64,000 nt of DNA from Bacteroidia bacterium (GTDB lineage Bacteria > Bacteroidota > Bacteroidia > J057 > JADKCL01): contig JACJYV010000007.1 in NCBI GenBank assembly GCA_020635905.1, positions 434,001 to 498,000 of the forward strand, written 5' to 3'. This document shows, piece by piece, positions 53,572 through 61,684 of this stretch (its first letter is position 1; each line of letters begins with the position of its first letter). The notes under the pieces were generated by a model. That model saw nothing but the letters and a program-made list of their open reading frames with translations, was not told where the DNA came from and searched no databases. Made by a program: the position numbers and the translations under genes.

Positions 53572-55032
53572 ATGAAACAAAAGAAAACATGGATATTCTT
53601 TCAATCATTGGATGAATCAGAAAGGACCCTTTTTTTGAATTTTTTGAAATCGCCATTTTGGGGAAGGAAAAAGCAGTTAATCCGTGTGGCAAAAATATTT
53701 GACAGGGCAGCCAATGAGAATTCTGAACTGACTGACAAGATATTTTTTAATAATTTATTTCCTGGAAAAATTTTCAATGATGCCATCCTGCGGCAGGTGT
53801 TGACCCATTTTCAAAAGGCTCTCGAGGAATTTGCCTGCTATCTGGAATTCAGAGGTCAACAGTATGACCACCCTGTTCGTTTGCTACGGTTTCTCAACAG
53901 AAAAAAGCTTGGAAAGTACTTTCCTCATTATTTTGGGAAGATTAGCAGCGAATTGTATTCTGCTGAAATACCAGTAAATGAAATTTTTCATAAAAGATTG
54001 GTTGAGATTGAAGAGGAGCATTTGAACTATACCAAAGGACTTATTCCTTTAAGGGAAGGTGAGATATATCAAAATTCGCTTGATCATTTGGACTCATTTT
54101 ACTTCAAGGCAAAATTGCAATTGGTTTGTGATGCAATAGGGTATGACATGGCAGTTAATTCTTGTCATACTTTCAGATTTACGAAAGAACTTGATCAATT
54201 TTTGGAGGCAAGCAAGTGCCAAGGGGATAAATTATTGGAGTTGCATCACCTTGCTTTCCTGATTCTGACCCGAACGGAAGAGGAAAGTATTTTTCGGGGG
54301 TTCAAAAAAAAGCTGGAAGAATTTCTCAAACCCCCAAAAAAATATCATAAGCAGGAACTGGAAAAATTGGCTATGCATGGAGTAAACTATTGCATTTCAA
54401 AGTTCAATCAAAAAAAAATAATCTATTCCAGGGACATTGTGGATTTTTATTCTTTGATGCTAGACAATGATCTTTTGTTAGAGGGTGGTTATTTAAGTGG
54501 AAGGAATTTTAAGAACATTTTTATGACCATGTTACATATTGGGGAAATAGGGGAAGCGTCTGAGTTTCTGATCTCGAGAAAAAAAAACCTTGAAGGCATG
54601 CCAGGCCTGGCCTATCTTAATTTTTGCAAAGGGTATTTCAATTTTGTACAAAACAACTTTGATGATGCCAGAACAGATTTGAGTAACGCTGGAAATTGCC
54701 TGGGGACGACGGAGGAAATAGATTTGTGGCTTGAAATACGGGTAATGACGATGATGGTGGCGTATGAACTTGGGAAGTTGTCTGAAGCGAAAAAACTCAT
54801 TATGGCATTTCTTGAGAACAAAACAGACTTTTGCCTGGCAACCCCTGGGAAACTGGAATCTACCTCAAGCCTTGCCGAATTTCTTCTCAGGCTAATTGAA
54901 ACCAGAAAAAAGAGGAAATCCCAACTGGACATGGGTGAGATTACACAGCTTTATTCAGAGGTCAGTACCCAAAACCAACGTTTTTATGCCCGTAAGTGGC
55001 TTATGGGAAAGATTGCAGCCATAAAAAAATAA
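53572..55032 (+). CDS. Large helical protein B4, divergent member of the B family
   Basis: This 486-residue protein begins MKQKKTWIFFQSLDESERTLF and continues LNFLKSPFWGRKKQL, the SL-x-E-x-E…F-x-x-FL-x-SP form of the family N-terminus, with the matching block ILRQVLTHFQKALEEFACYL. The rest is TPR-like helical repeats. There is no signal peptide or catalytic motif. It probably shares a transcript with B3 and ends at a strong terminator. Confidence 0.75.
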   Translation: MKQKKTWIFFQSLDESERTLFLNFLKSPFWGRKKQLIRVAKIFDRAANENSELTDKIFFNNLFPGKIFNDAILRQVLTHFQKALEEFACYLEFRGQQYDHPVRLLRFLNRKKLGKYFPHYFGKISSELYSAEIPVNEIFHKRLVEIEEEHLNYTKGLIPLREGEIYQNSLDHLDSFYFKAKLQLVCDAIGYDMAVNSCHTFRFTKELDQFLEASKCQGDKLLELHHLAFLILTRTEEESIFRGFKKKLEEFLKPPKKYHKQELEKLAMHGVNYCISKFNQKKIIYSRDIVDFYSLMLDNDLLLEGGYLSGRNFKNIFMTMLHIGEIGEASEFLISRKKNLEGMPGLAYLNFCKGYFNFVQNNFDDARTDLSNAGNCLGTTEEIDLWLEIRVMTMMVAYELGKLSEAKKLIMAFLENKTDFCLATPGKLESTSSLAEFLLRLIETRKKRKSQLDMGEITQLYSEVSTQNQRFYARKWLMGKIAAIKK

Positions 55033-55059
55033 AATCCCCCTGCATTTGCAGGGGGATTT
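55032..55059. terminator. Intrinsic terminator between B4 and A4
   Basis: A perfect 12-bp stem (55032-55043 with 55048-55059) with a 4-base loop overlaps the B4 stop codon region and lies 17 bases from the 3' end of the convergent A4 gene. A-rich and T-rich flanks allow use in both directions. Confidence 0.85.
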
Positions 55060-55076
55060 CGAAAAAACGGCTTTGC

Positions 55077-55484
55077 TCACTCAGGGTCAATCAGGATTGC
55101 GATAACCTGACCTCCCCCATCCGAAACACAATTGTAGGAGCGGAGTATTACCCCGTTCTCCAAGACTGGGGAAATTCCTACCTCAGTGCCAGCTTCAGAG
55201 GGAACACAACCCTGCGAACATGGGATAATCCTGGGGATACCTCCGCAATCATCCAGTACTGCCTCGAAGGAGCAACCCTGGTTTTGATTCCCCCAGGAAT
55301 CATTGATTTGGAAGGTTGCAGTCTCCTCGCAACTTAAAAAAATTGCAGGGCATTCCTTTGTCCCGCCCGGACTGGAGGCCCTGAGTGGTGCAAAAACCAG
55401 GAAAAGGAAAAAAAAGCAAAAAGAATGCAGTTTCGACCCGAAAGTCTTGTTTGCACAATGAAGTGCCGCTAAAAAAGTTTTCAT
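55077..55484 (-). CDS. Small secreted cysteine-rich protein A4
   Basis: The 135-residue protein has an N-terminal hydrophobic stretch (LHSFCFFFLFLVFAPLRAS, cleavage about residue 38) and a mature part with about seven cysteines (KECPAIFLSC, QGCSFEAVLDDCGG, IPCSQGCVPSE, YNCVSDGGG) that could form disulfides. It does not resemble A1/A3 in sequence but occupies the same position, divergent from the next plus-strand operon, 253 bp away. Family unknown. Confidence 0.6.
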   Translation of the reverse strand: MKTFLAALHCANKTFGSKLHSFCFFFLFLVFAPLRASSPGGTKECPAIFLSCEETATFQINDSWGNQNQGCSFEAVLDDCGGIPRIIPCSQGCVPSEAGTEVGISPVLENGVILRSYNCVSDGGGQVIAILIDPE

Positions 55485-55737
55485 TTGATACTTGAATTGT
55501 CAAGTATCCCGGGAACTTGTTGTTAAAAAATTGGCCGTAAAAAAGCTTTTAAGAACGATTCTGAAAGCGAATTCCAATCAGATATCTGAAGTTACGGCTG
55601 GCAAAAACTGGCAAATTGAAAGATGTATAAAAAATGAAAAAAGGGCCTCCCTGCCCTGAATTAGTTGTCAAAATTTTATTATTTCACGTTTTTTGTCTAA
55701 CTTTTGTCTCCGATAAAATTCAGACAAAACCAGAAAA

Positions 55738-56415
55738 ATGGAAAGTAAGGGTATTCTACTTGATTATCAGGCTCAATTATATTGCTTCCTCAATATATTT
55801 CAAATGATAAAAGATTCCTCAAGTTTGAAATCCCAAAGCCTGAAAGGAATAGACGACCATGAGCGTATCCAAAGCTGGAATGATGAAGAATTCAGGGTGC
55901 TTGCAGAATATCTAAATGAGAAGGTGGCCGATTCTTTAAGCAGATTGTACACTTCAGGAGAAACTATGCAGATAGTTTCTCAATACATAAGGAGGAAAAA
56001 CCTGCAATTTGAAGAAGAAAGACTTATGGAACCTTTGACCAGGGATTTGCTCAAAAAAATAAATTTTTTTGATGGGAAAAATCTCTCCAGATGGTTCAGG
56101 GAGAGGGAAAAGGTAAAGATACAAAAGGACAAAAGAAATTGTTTGGCTGCAATAATGGAATTTGAGGTAAAGACTTGGTCTGAGCTTCTTTCCAACCCTA
56201 AGCATGCAGTTAAAATCCGAAAAATTACCCAGAACGACCTTGATCAGTTTTACATAGGAAAAAGAATGGAAGTGTCTGATAAAAAAATTGAAAGTGAAAG
56301 GCAAAGTTTGCCAGAAGGGATAAAAATCGGCAAAAAGAGCAAGTTTAATAACACAATTATTGGAAGTGGAAATCAAATAAATCATTATGGGGAACAAAAC
56401 AAATCATGCCAATGA
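55738..56415 (+). CDS. Operon gene 1: helical protein with C-terminal IG-x-x-N motif (putative effector or adaptor)
   Basis: The 225-residue protein is charged and mainly helical up to about residue 190; no enzymatic motif was recognised. Its last about 30 residues (195-222) form a short beta-type motif: I-K-I-G-K-K-S-K-F, then T-I-I-G-S-G-N, then N-H-Y-G-E. The same motif opens the next gene product. The gene overlaps the next by 29 bp in another frame. In bacterial conflict systems such motifs sit between an effector-associated domain and a STAND NTPase; placing this gene there is inference. Confidence 0.6.
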   Translation: MESKGILLDYQAQLYCFLNIFQMIKDSSSLKSQSLKGIDDHERIQSWNDEEFRVLAEYLNEKVADSLSRLYTSGETMQIVSQYIRRKNLQFEEERLMEPLTRDLLKKINFFDGKNLSRWFREREKVKIQKDKRNCLAAIMEFEVKTWSELLSNPKHAVKIRKITQNDLDQFYIGKRMEVSDKKIESERQSLPEGIKIGKKSKFNNTIIGSGNQINHYGEQNKSCQ

Positions 56416-58573
56416 GGACGGTCCTGAAATTGACGAAAAAGAAAATGAGGAAAGATCACAAATTGAGATTGGGGAGAAGGGCAAATTTACAGAGTCTGTA
56501 ATAGGAGATAAAAATATTGTGAATATTACCCATACCTATGGGGAAAGACCCGATTATCTCTTTTTTAGGGTCGATGACCATGAGATTCCTTGGGAAACTA
56601 TTGCAGAAATTGAATACTATTTTGTTCCGCCTCCTCATTTGGAGAAAGCAGAAGACCAACTCCAGAAAAAAATTCTTGCTTTGAAGGGGGAAAAAGGAAT
56701 TGGCAAGCAAACCCTTATCTTGAAATTGGCTTCAAAGATTTGGAAGGAAGGAAAAATTAAGAGAGTTTTTCAGATATCTGATTCCTATAACATTCCCGAT
56801 TATTATCTATTCGAAAAGCTCCCTTCAAGGTCATTATTGATAATTACAGGAGTAGGGGAGAGTTCTGGTTATTCCATCTCTAAAAAAATGTTTCCAAATT
56901 CTCAGAAATCCACCCACAACAGGGTATTAAGATTGTTAAATGAATCATTTTTGGTATTGACAACGGTTACCTTGAACATTCACCAATTCGACCTCCCAGA
57001 TGGAATTGAGTTTATTAGTTGTAAAACTCCCGACCTTGAAAAACTTCTTCAAAAACTTCTAAAAAAAGTTGAAGAAAGGGAAACTAAAGAAAAGCTTGAG
57101 GAATACTTTGAGAAGAAAGATAGAGAAATTGTCTTAAACATTTTGGGATTACCAGTCAAAGTAAAAAAGTTCATAGAATATGCAGAAAAAATTGTTTCAA
57201 CATCTTCCAACGAAATTCAGAAGGAATTGGATGGCCTTCTTTTGGGACTAAATGACCCAAATAGGGAAATTGGGAAATATTTCAGTGAGATTTCTGCAGA
57301 GGCAAGGGTGGGAGCAGCTCTGCTTGCTGTGTTAGGTCCTGGCGATCCGCAGGAGATTTGGAATATCCAAAAAAAAATACTTGAACAAATATTTGTAGAA
57401 GAAACAAAAGACATTCATGAAGCTGAAAGAAAAGTAAAGAAAAACCCTTTTGGATACTCAGTTGAGGAGATTTCGCTGGAAATGAGGGCAATTATTTCAG
57501 AATCCTGGCAAGAAATTCAATTGGGGAAAGCAGTCAGTTATAAAATAGAATTCAAAGACCAATCCTATTCTGTTTTCTTACTTGAATACCTTAAGAAAAA
57601 TTATCCTGGTTTTCTAGAGATGGTTCTGGTCCATTTAATTGCCGAATTGGAACTTTATAGTGAAAATTTAGAATATAAAATCAGACTTGCCAACGCAATT
57701 GGGAAAATTGCTTCCATAAATTGGCCTTTGGTTGACTCTTATATTCAGCAAAAAACCGAAGATGAAAAAAGCCGAAACAGAGCCATAGTTGGACACATTA
57801 TCCAATTTGCGGTCCAGGATCCAAGGCTTTCCCTTAAGCTTGAAAAAGAAATAGAATTTCAGTCTTCTGCTAACCTTCATCCTGAAAATAAGAATAAACT
57901 TTGGGCAAATGCTTCAATCCTTAAACAGGTATCGTTGGAGAATCTTGAATTTTCGTTGGAATGTTTGGGAAAAATGATATTGTCCAATAATTATTTTGGA
58001 AATAAGGTCTCGATGGGAGGTTATGAAGTTTTTAATGCCATTAAATTTGCATTGGTGGTGATAGCCTTGAGAAGCGATCTTGAAAATTTTCTTAAAACAT
58101 TTGAGGTTTGGCTGATTGCAGAATTGAAAATCAAAGATCAGGAAATACAAAATCAATATGCACTAATTTGGAGCGACATTTCATTTGCATTTAGTAGTAT
58201 CATGGACATAAAGGATCAGTTTAATCCTTTGCTGGAATTGGTGATGGCAAATCAGGAAATAGAGAAAAGCTTGGGAACAATTACAGGGTGTGCCTATCAT
58301 TATTTGCAAAATACTGAACTAAGGAACCTTTATTTTAGAGGGAAACCTGTAACACATTGGTTCTTCGATAATTATAAAAAACTATTGGGGATCGAAAGGG
58401 AGGAGTACGATAAAAAAATAGCATTAATATTAATAAGAGCTGGTCACTGGCTCAGGGACAATTTCATTGAAAATCACAAAAGATACCTAAGCTATATATC
58501 AAAATATTGGGCACAAAGCACTCAAAGTGAAAGAATTAGAAAAATTGGAAATACCGTACTTCAAAACCAATAA
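56387..58573 (+). CDS. Operon gene 2: STAND-like protein with degenerate P-loop
   Basis: The 728-residue protein starts with a charged tail, then the motif I-E-I-G-E-K-G-K-F … V-I-G-D-K-N … H-T-Y-G-E (about 26-53). A P-loop-like segment LKGEKGIGKQTLILKLA lies at about 99-115, with Gln where GK(S/T) is expected. The Walker B position (RSLLIITGVGES, 148-159) lacks the usual acidic pair. A sensor-like FLVLTTVT strand follows at 188-195, and the remaining about 500 residues are helical repeats. This is the layout of STAND/nSTAND immune proteins, possibly nSTAND3-like. Enzymatic competence is doubtful. Confidence 0.6.
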   Translation: MGNKTNHANEDGPEIDEKENEERSQIEIGEKGKFTESVIGDKNIVNITHTYGERPDYLFFRVDDHEIPWETIAEIEYYFVPPPHLEKAEDQLQKKILALKGEKGIGKQTLILKLASKIWKEGKIKRVFQISDSYNIPDYYLFEKLPSRSLLIITGVGESSGYSISKKMFPNSQKSTHNRVLRLLNESFLVLTTVTLNIHQFDLPDGIEFISCKTPDLEKLLQKLLKKVEERETKEKLEEYFEKKDREIVLNILGLPVKVKKFIEYAEKIVSTSSNEIQKELDGLLLGLNDPNREIGKYFSEISAEARVGAALLAVLGPGDPQEIWNIQKKILEQIFVEETKDIHEAERKVKKNPFGYSVEEISLEMRAIISESWQEIQLGKAVSYKIEFKDQSYSVFLLEYLKKNYPGFLEMVLVHLIAELELYSENLEYKIRLANAIGKIASINWPLVDSYIQQKTEDEKSRNRAIVGHIIQFAVQDPRLSLKLEKEIEFQSSANLHPENKNKLWANASILKQVSLENLEFSLECLGKMILSNNYFGNKVSMGGYEVFNAIKFALVVIALRSDLENFLKTFEVWLIAELKIKDQEIQNQYALIWSDISFAFSSIMDIKDQFNPLLELVMANQEIEKSLGTITGCAYHYLQNTELRNLYFRGKPVTHWFFDNYKKLLGIEREEYDKKIALILIRAGHWLRDNFIENHKRYLSYISKYWAQSTQSERIRKIGNTVLQNQ

Positions 58574-58582
58574 ATAAACATT

Positions 58583-59548
58583 ATGGAAACCTCAGACAAT
58601 TACTTTTTAATTACCTCGCCCGAAAACTTTACAAAAGGGTTTGGGTTAATCAACTCTTTGGGGCAGGCTCAAAGGGTGAAAAAGCGTCTCAAAAGCAGGA
58701 TTTACCTCGTTGATTCAATTCATAAAACACCTGTTAAAAGGATCTCAATGGATCAAACGGAGAACTTTGAGAAAGGATTTTCCCTGTTCAGGAACACAAA
58801 AGATCTTTATTCTTATTCATTACCCGAAAGAGAAATTACCTATCAGTTTGTTAGCCCATTCGATTTTGCTGATGTGAGTATTCCATCCTCCATTGTTCAG
58901 GTTCAATTCTTAATACTTGACTATGACTCCATTATCCTGGATCATTTAGATGGGAGGGATCCACTAAAATCTTTTTTTATTTCTGTAAAATCTCACCTGG
59001 ATAAAAAATTTAAAGAAATCAGTCTGCATGATGAGGAGAGTTTCAAAACCTTTAATGATCAAATACAGGGTGCATTGAATCAAGTAAAATTAAATGGGCC
59101 AGTCTTTAAGGTAACTTCTGTGGAAATTGTTTATGAATTGCCAATTGAAATAAAGCGGGGGTTTGAGCAAAGATTGCAGCAAAAAGCAAATTATGAGGCC
59201 CAAAGAGACCAATTGGACAGGCTAGGAATTTCTGAGAACGTCAGGGCTATTCTTACAGACCCTTTAAGAAGAGAAAAGTACCTAGATGAGATTATGAAAA
59301 TGGAGCTTGAAGGGAAGCAAGAGTGGCTAAAGTCTCGAATGAGATTAATTGAAGAATACCATCGTAAAAACTCTCATGAGGGAATGCCCCTTGATGAACT
59401 CAAAATGTTTTTAAATACAGGTGATGAGATTTACAGAGGGAATGCTTTTGATTCAAAGCCTATTCTTCCCAAATCCATAGGAAATGGAGAAAAAAACAAA
59501 ATTGTAAGGGAAAATAATGTAATAGAATTGGGAGAAGGGGATTTATAA
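58583..59548 (+). CDS. Operon gene 3: SPFH/band-7-like protein of unknown function
   Basis: The 321-residue protein starts nine bases after gene 2. The central part, from DPLKSFFISVKSHLDKKFKE through FNDQIQGALNQVKLNGPVFK and VTSVEIVYELP to FEQRLQQKANYEAQRD, has the order of a band-7/SPFH domain: helix, beta strand with V-x-x-V-E-I, then a coiled coil. No membrane helix is present. The similarity is by pattern only. It ends 7 bp from the convergent nucleoside phosphorylase gene. Confidence 0.5.
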   Translation: METSDNYFLITSPENFTKGFGLINSLGQAQRVKKRLKSRIYLVDSIHKTPVKRISMDQTENFEKGFSLFRNTKDLYSYSLPEREITYQFVSPFDFADVSIPSSIVQVQFLILDYDSIILDHLDGRDPLKSFFISVKSHLDKKFKEISLHDEESFKTFNDQIQGALNQVKLNGPVFKVTSVEIVYELPIEIKRGFEQRLQQKANYEAQRDQLDRLGISENVRAILTDPLRREKYLDEIMKMELEGKQEWLKSRMRLIEEYHRKNSHEGMPLDELKMFLNTGDEIYRGNAFDSKPILPKSIGNGEKNKIVRENNVIELGEGDL

Positions 59549-59555
59549 TCCCCCC

Positions 59556-60857
59556 CTACACCACCTTCAACACCAGATCCGGCCCGGGAACCGCCTTCTT
59601 TCCAATCTTGTAAGCACTCAGCACCACCTTCTCTGCCTCGGCAAAAAGTGACTCCTTATTTGCGTACAACTCGGCCAGGACCTGGCCTTTGGCTACCCGG
59701 TCGCCGCGCTTTTGGCGCAACATGATGCCTGCGCCCAGGTCGATTACGTCCGCTTTGGTAGCGCGGCCTGCGCCCAGGAGCATGCTCGCATGCCCGATCA
59801 GGTCTGCCTCCAGGCGATGAATGAAGCCTGATTCAGGCGCTTTGACTTCGCGCATGTATTTTGCGGCGGGCAGGGTTTCGGGAAAATCAGCCTGGTCGGC
59901 GTCGCCGCCCTGGGTGGCAATAAATTCTTTGAATTTGGCGAAAGCAGCTCCACTGGAAATCAGGTCTTCCAGCATTTTGCGTCCCTCTTCCAGGTCGTGC
60001 GCCTTTTGTCCCAGCACAACCATGCGACTGCCCAGCGCATACACCAGTTCCATAAAGTCCTGGGGACCACGTCCTTGCAGGGATTCCAGGGCTTCTTTCA
60101 CCTCCAGCGCATTGCCAATGGCATTGCCCAAGGGCTGATCCATGTCCGTGACCAGGGCCACGGTTTCCTTGCCCATGGCCTTGCCGGCTTCCACCATGGT
60201 CAGAGCCAAAGCCACTGCAGACTTTTGATCTTTCATGAAGGCACCTGAGCCACATTTCACGTCCAAAACGATGGCATCCGCGCCCATGGCCAGCTTTTTG
60301 CTCATGATGCTGCCTGCAATCAGGGGGATGTGATCCACCGTGGCGGTCACGTCGCGCAGGGCATAAATCATCTTATCAGCGGGAACGAGTTCCTTGCTTT
60401 GGCCGCAAATGGCGATTCCATGGCGGTTGACCCGGTCCACAAATTCCTCGCTGCTCATTTCTACTGAAAATCCTGTGAAAGACTCAAGTTTGTCGATCGT
60501 GCCGCCCGTATGTCCCAGGCCGCGACCCGACATTTTGGCGACGGGAACACCCGCGGCAGCCACCAAAGGTGCCAGCACCAGACTGGTTTTGTCGCCTACG
60601 CCGCCTGTGCTGTGCTTATCCACTTTGACCCCGGCAATACCGGTCAGGTCGATGGTTTCGCCTGAATGGAGCATGGCGTCGATCAAAACAGCGGTTTCTT
60701 TATGACTCAGGTCCTTCAGGTAAATCGCCATCAGGAGGGCTGCCATCTGATAATCGGGAATGTCGCCCGATACGAATCCGTTCACGAAAAAGGCGATCTC
60801 TTCGGGCAGCAATTCGTGCCCGTCGCGCTTTTTCGCGATTATATCGACCATCCGCAT
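59556..60857 (-). CDS. deoA: Pyrimidine-nucleoside/thymidine phosphorylase
   Basis: The 433-residue protein has the N-terminal helical domain (IAKKRDGHELLPEEIAFFVNGF), the phosphate-binding KHSTGGVGDKTSL, the SGRGLGHTGGTIDKLES signature and the C-terminal PYNP domain (GAGRATKADVIDLGAGIMLRQKRGDRV). The length matches pyrimidine-nucleoside phosphorylases. It releases pyrimidine bases and (deoxy)ribose 1-phosphate, the substrate of DeoB encoded upstream in the same operon. Whether it accepts uridine as well as thymidine cannot be told here, so the symbol could equally be pdp. Confidence 0.94.
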   Translation of the reverse strand: MRMVDIIAKKRDGHELLPEEIAFFVNGFVSGDIPDYQMAALLMAIYLKDLSHKETAVLIDAMLHSGETIDLTGIAGVKVDKHSTGGVGDKTSLVLAPLVAAAGVPVAKMSGRGLGHTGGTIDKLESFTGFSVEMSSEEFVDRVNRHGIAICGQSKELVPADKMIYALRDVTATVDHIPLIAGSIMSKKLAMGADAIVLDVKCGSGAFMKDQKSAVALALTMVEAGKAMGKETVALVTDMDQPLGNAIGNALEVKEALESLQGRGPQDFMELVYALGSRMVVLGQKAHDLEEGRKMLEDLISSGAAFAKFKEFIATQGGDADQADFPETLPAAKYMREVKAPESGFIHRLEADLIGHASMLLGAGRATKADVIDLGAGIMLRQKRGDRVAKGQVLAELYANKESLFAEAEKVVLSAYKIGKKAVPGPDLVLKVV

Positions 60858-60858
60858 A

Positions 60859-61680
60859 TTACATCTGATTGAGGATGCCGCGCACCAGTTTGATAAATTT
60901 GGGCCGGGTACGGTTGGCCACTTCCACCACCTCTGCGTGGGTGATGGATGTATGGGTTTCGGGGATGGCCATGTCGGTCACGGCTGAAATACCCAGGCTG
61001 CGCATGCCCGAATGGCGGGCCACAATCACCTCAGGCACAGTGGACATGCCAATGGTATCTGAGCCAAAGTTGCGCACCATCACCAATTCGGCCCGGGAGA
61101 AATAATAGGGTCCGGCCGTGGCGGTGTAAATCCCCTCAAAAACCTCAATTCCCTGTTCATCGGCCACTTTTTTGCCCAAAGCCCGCAATTCCGGGTCATA
61201 AGCATGCGACATATCCGGGAAACGGGGGCCCAGTTCTTCGAAATTTTCTCCAATCAGGGGGTTGGTGCCGGTAAAATTGATGTGATCCGTGATGAACATC
61301 AGCGCTCCCGGGTATAATTTGGGATTGATTCCGCCGCAGGCATTGGTTACAATCATGGTTTCCACTCCCAGATCCTGAAAAACCCGCACGGGAAAGGTCA
61401 CCTGACGCATGGTATAGCCTTCATAGAAGTGAAAACGGCCCTGCAGAGCAATGACCTGCTTGCCTTCCAGTTCTCCCAAAACGAGATTTCCATCGTGACC
61501 TTTGACCGTGGAAACCGGAAAATGGGGAATTTCCTGGTAGGGAATTCGGATAGGTTTCTGGATTTCGTCGGCCAGGGCGCCCAGGCCCGAGCCCAGGATC
61601 AGCCCAACCGTGGGTTTGGTGGGGTACATGGAGCGGATGAAGGCCGCCGCATCTTTTATCTTGGTGAGATAATTAATCAT
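60859..61680 (-). CDS. Purine-nucleoside phosphorylase paralogue 1 with altered base-binding residues
   Basis: The ATG at 61680 (MINYLTKIKDAAAF…) follows the stop of the next PNP gene by four bases; an earlier start at 61701 would overlap it. The 273-residue trimeric-type PNP has GLILGSGLGALA, the phosphate-site GRFHFYEGY and IVTNACGGINP, and MSTVPEVIVARHSG. At the base-binding site it reads GPYYFSRAE where PNPs have GP-x-(F/Y)-E-T-x-A-E, and AVTD where they have ITN, so Glu201 and Asn243 (human numbering) are replaced by Phe and Asp. It may prefer 6-aminopurine nucleosides. Confidence 0.9.
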   Translation of the reverse strand: MINYLTKIKDAAAFIRSMYPTKPTVGLILGSGLGALADEIQKPIRIPYQEIPHFPVSTVKGHDGNLVLGELEGKQVIALQGRFHFYEGYTMRQVTFPVRVFQDLGVETMIVTNACGGINPKLYPGALMFITDHINFTGTNPLIGENFEELGPRFPDMSHAYDPELRALGKKVADEQGIEVFEGIYTATAGPYYFSRAELVMVRNFGSDTIGMSTVPEVIVARHSGMRSLGISAVTDMAIPETHTSITHAEVVEVANRTRPKFIKLVRGILNQM

Positions 61681-61684
61681 TCGA

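Noticed and set aside
55738..58573. Genes 1 and 2 as one gene broken by a frameshift
   Set aside because: Each product has its own complete copy of the junction motif, and gene 2 has a normal ATG; overlap of 29 bp fits translational coupling better.
60859..61680. PNP paralogue 1 as a decaying pseudogene
   Set aside because: The frame is intact, the phosphate-site motifs are conserved and only the base-binding residues differ, which points to a changed specificity.
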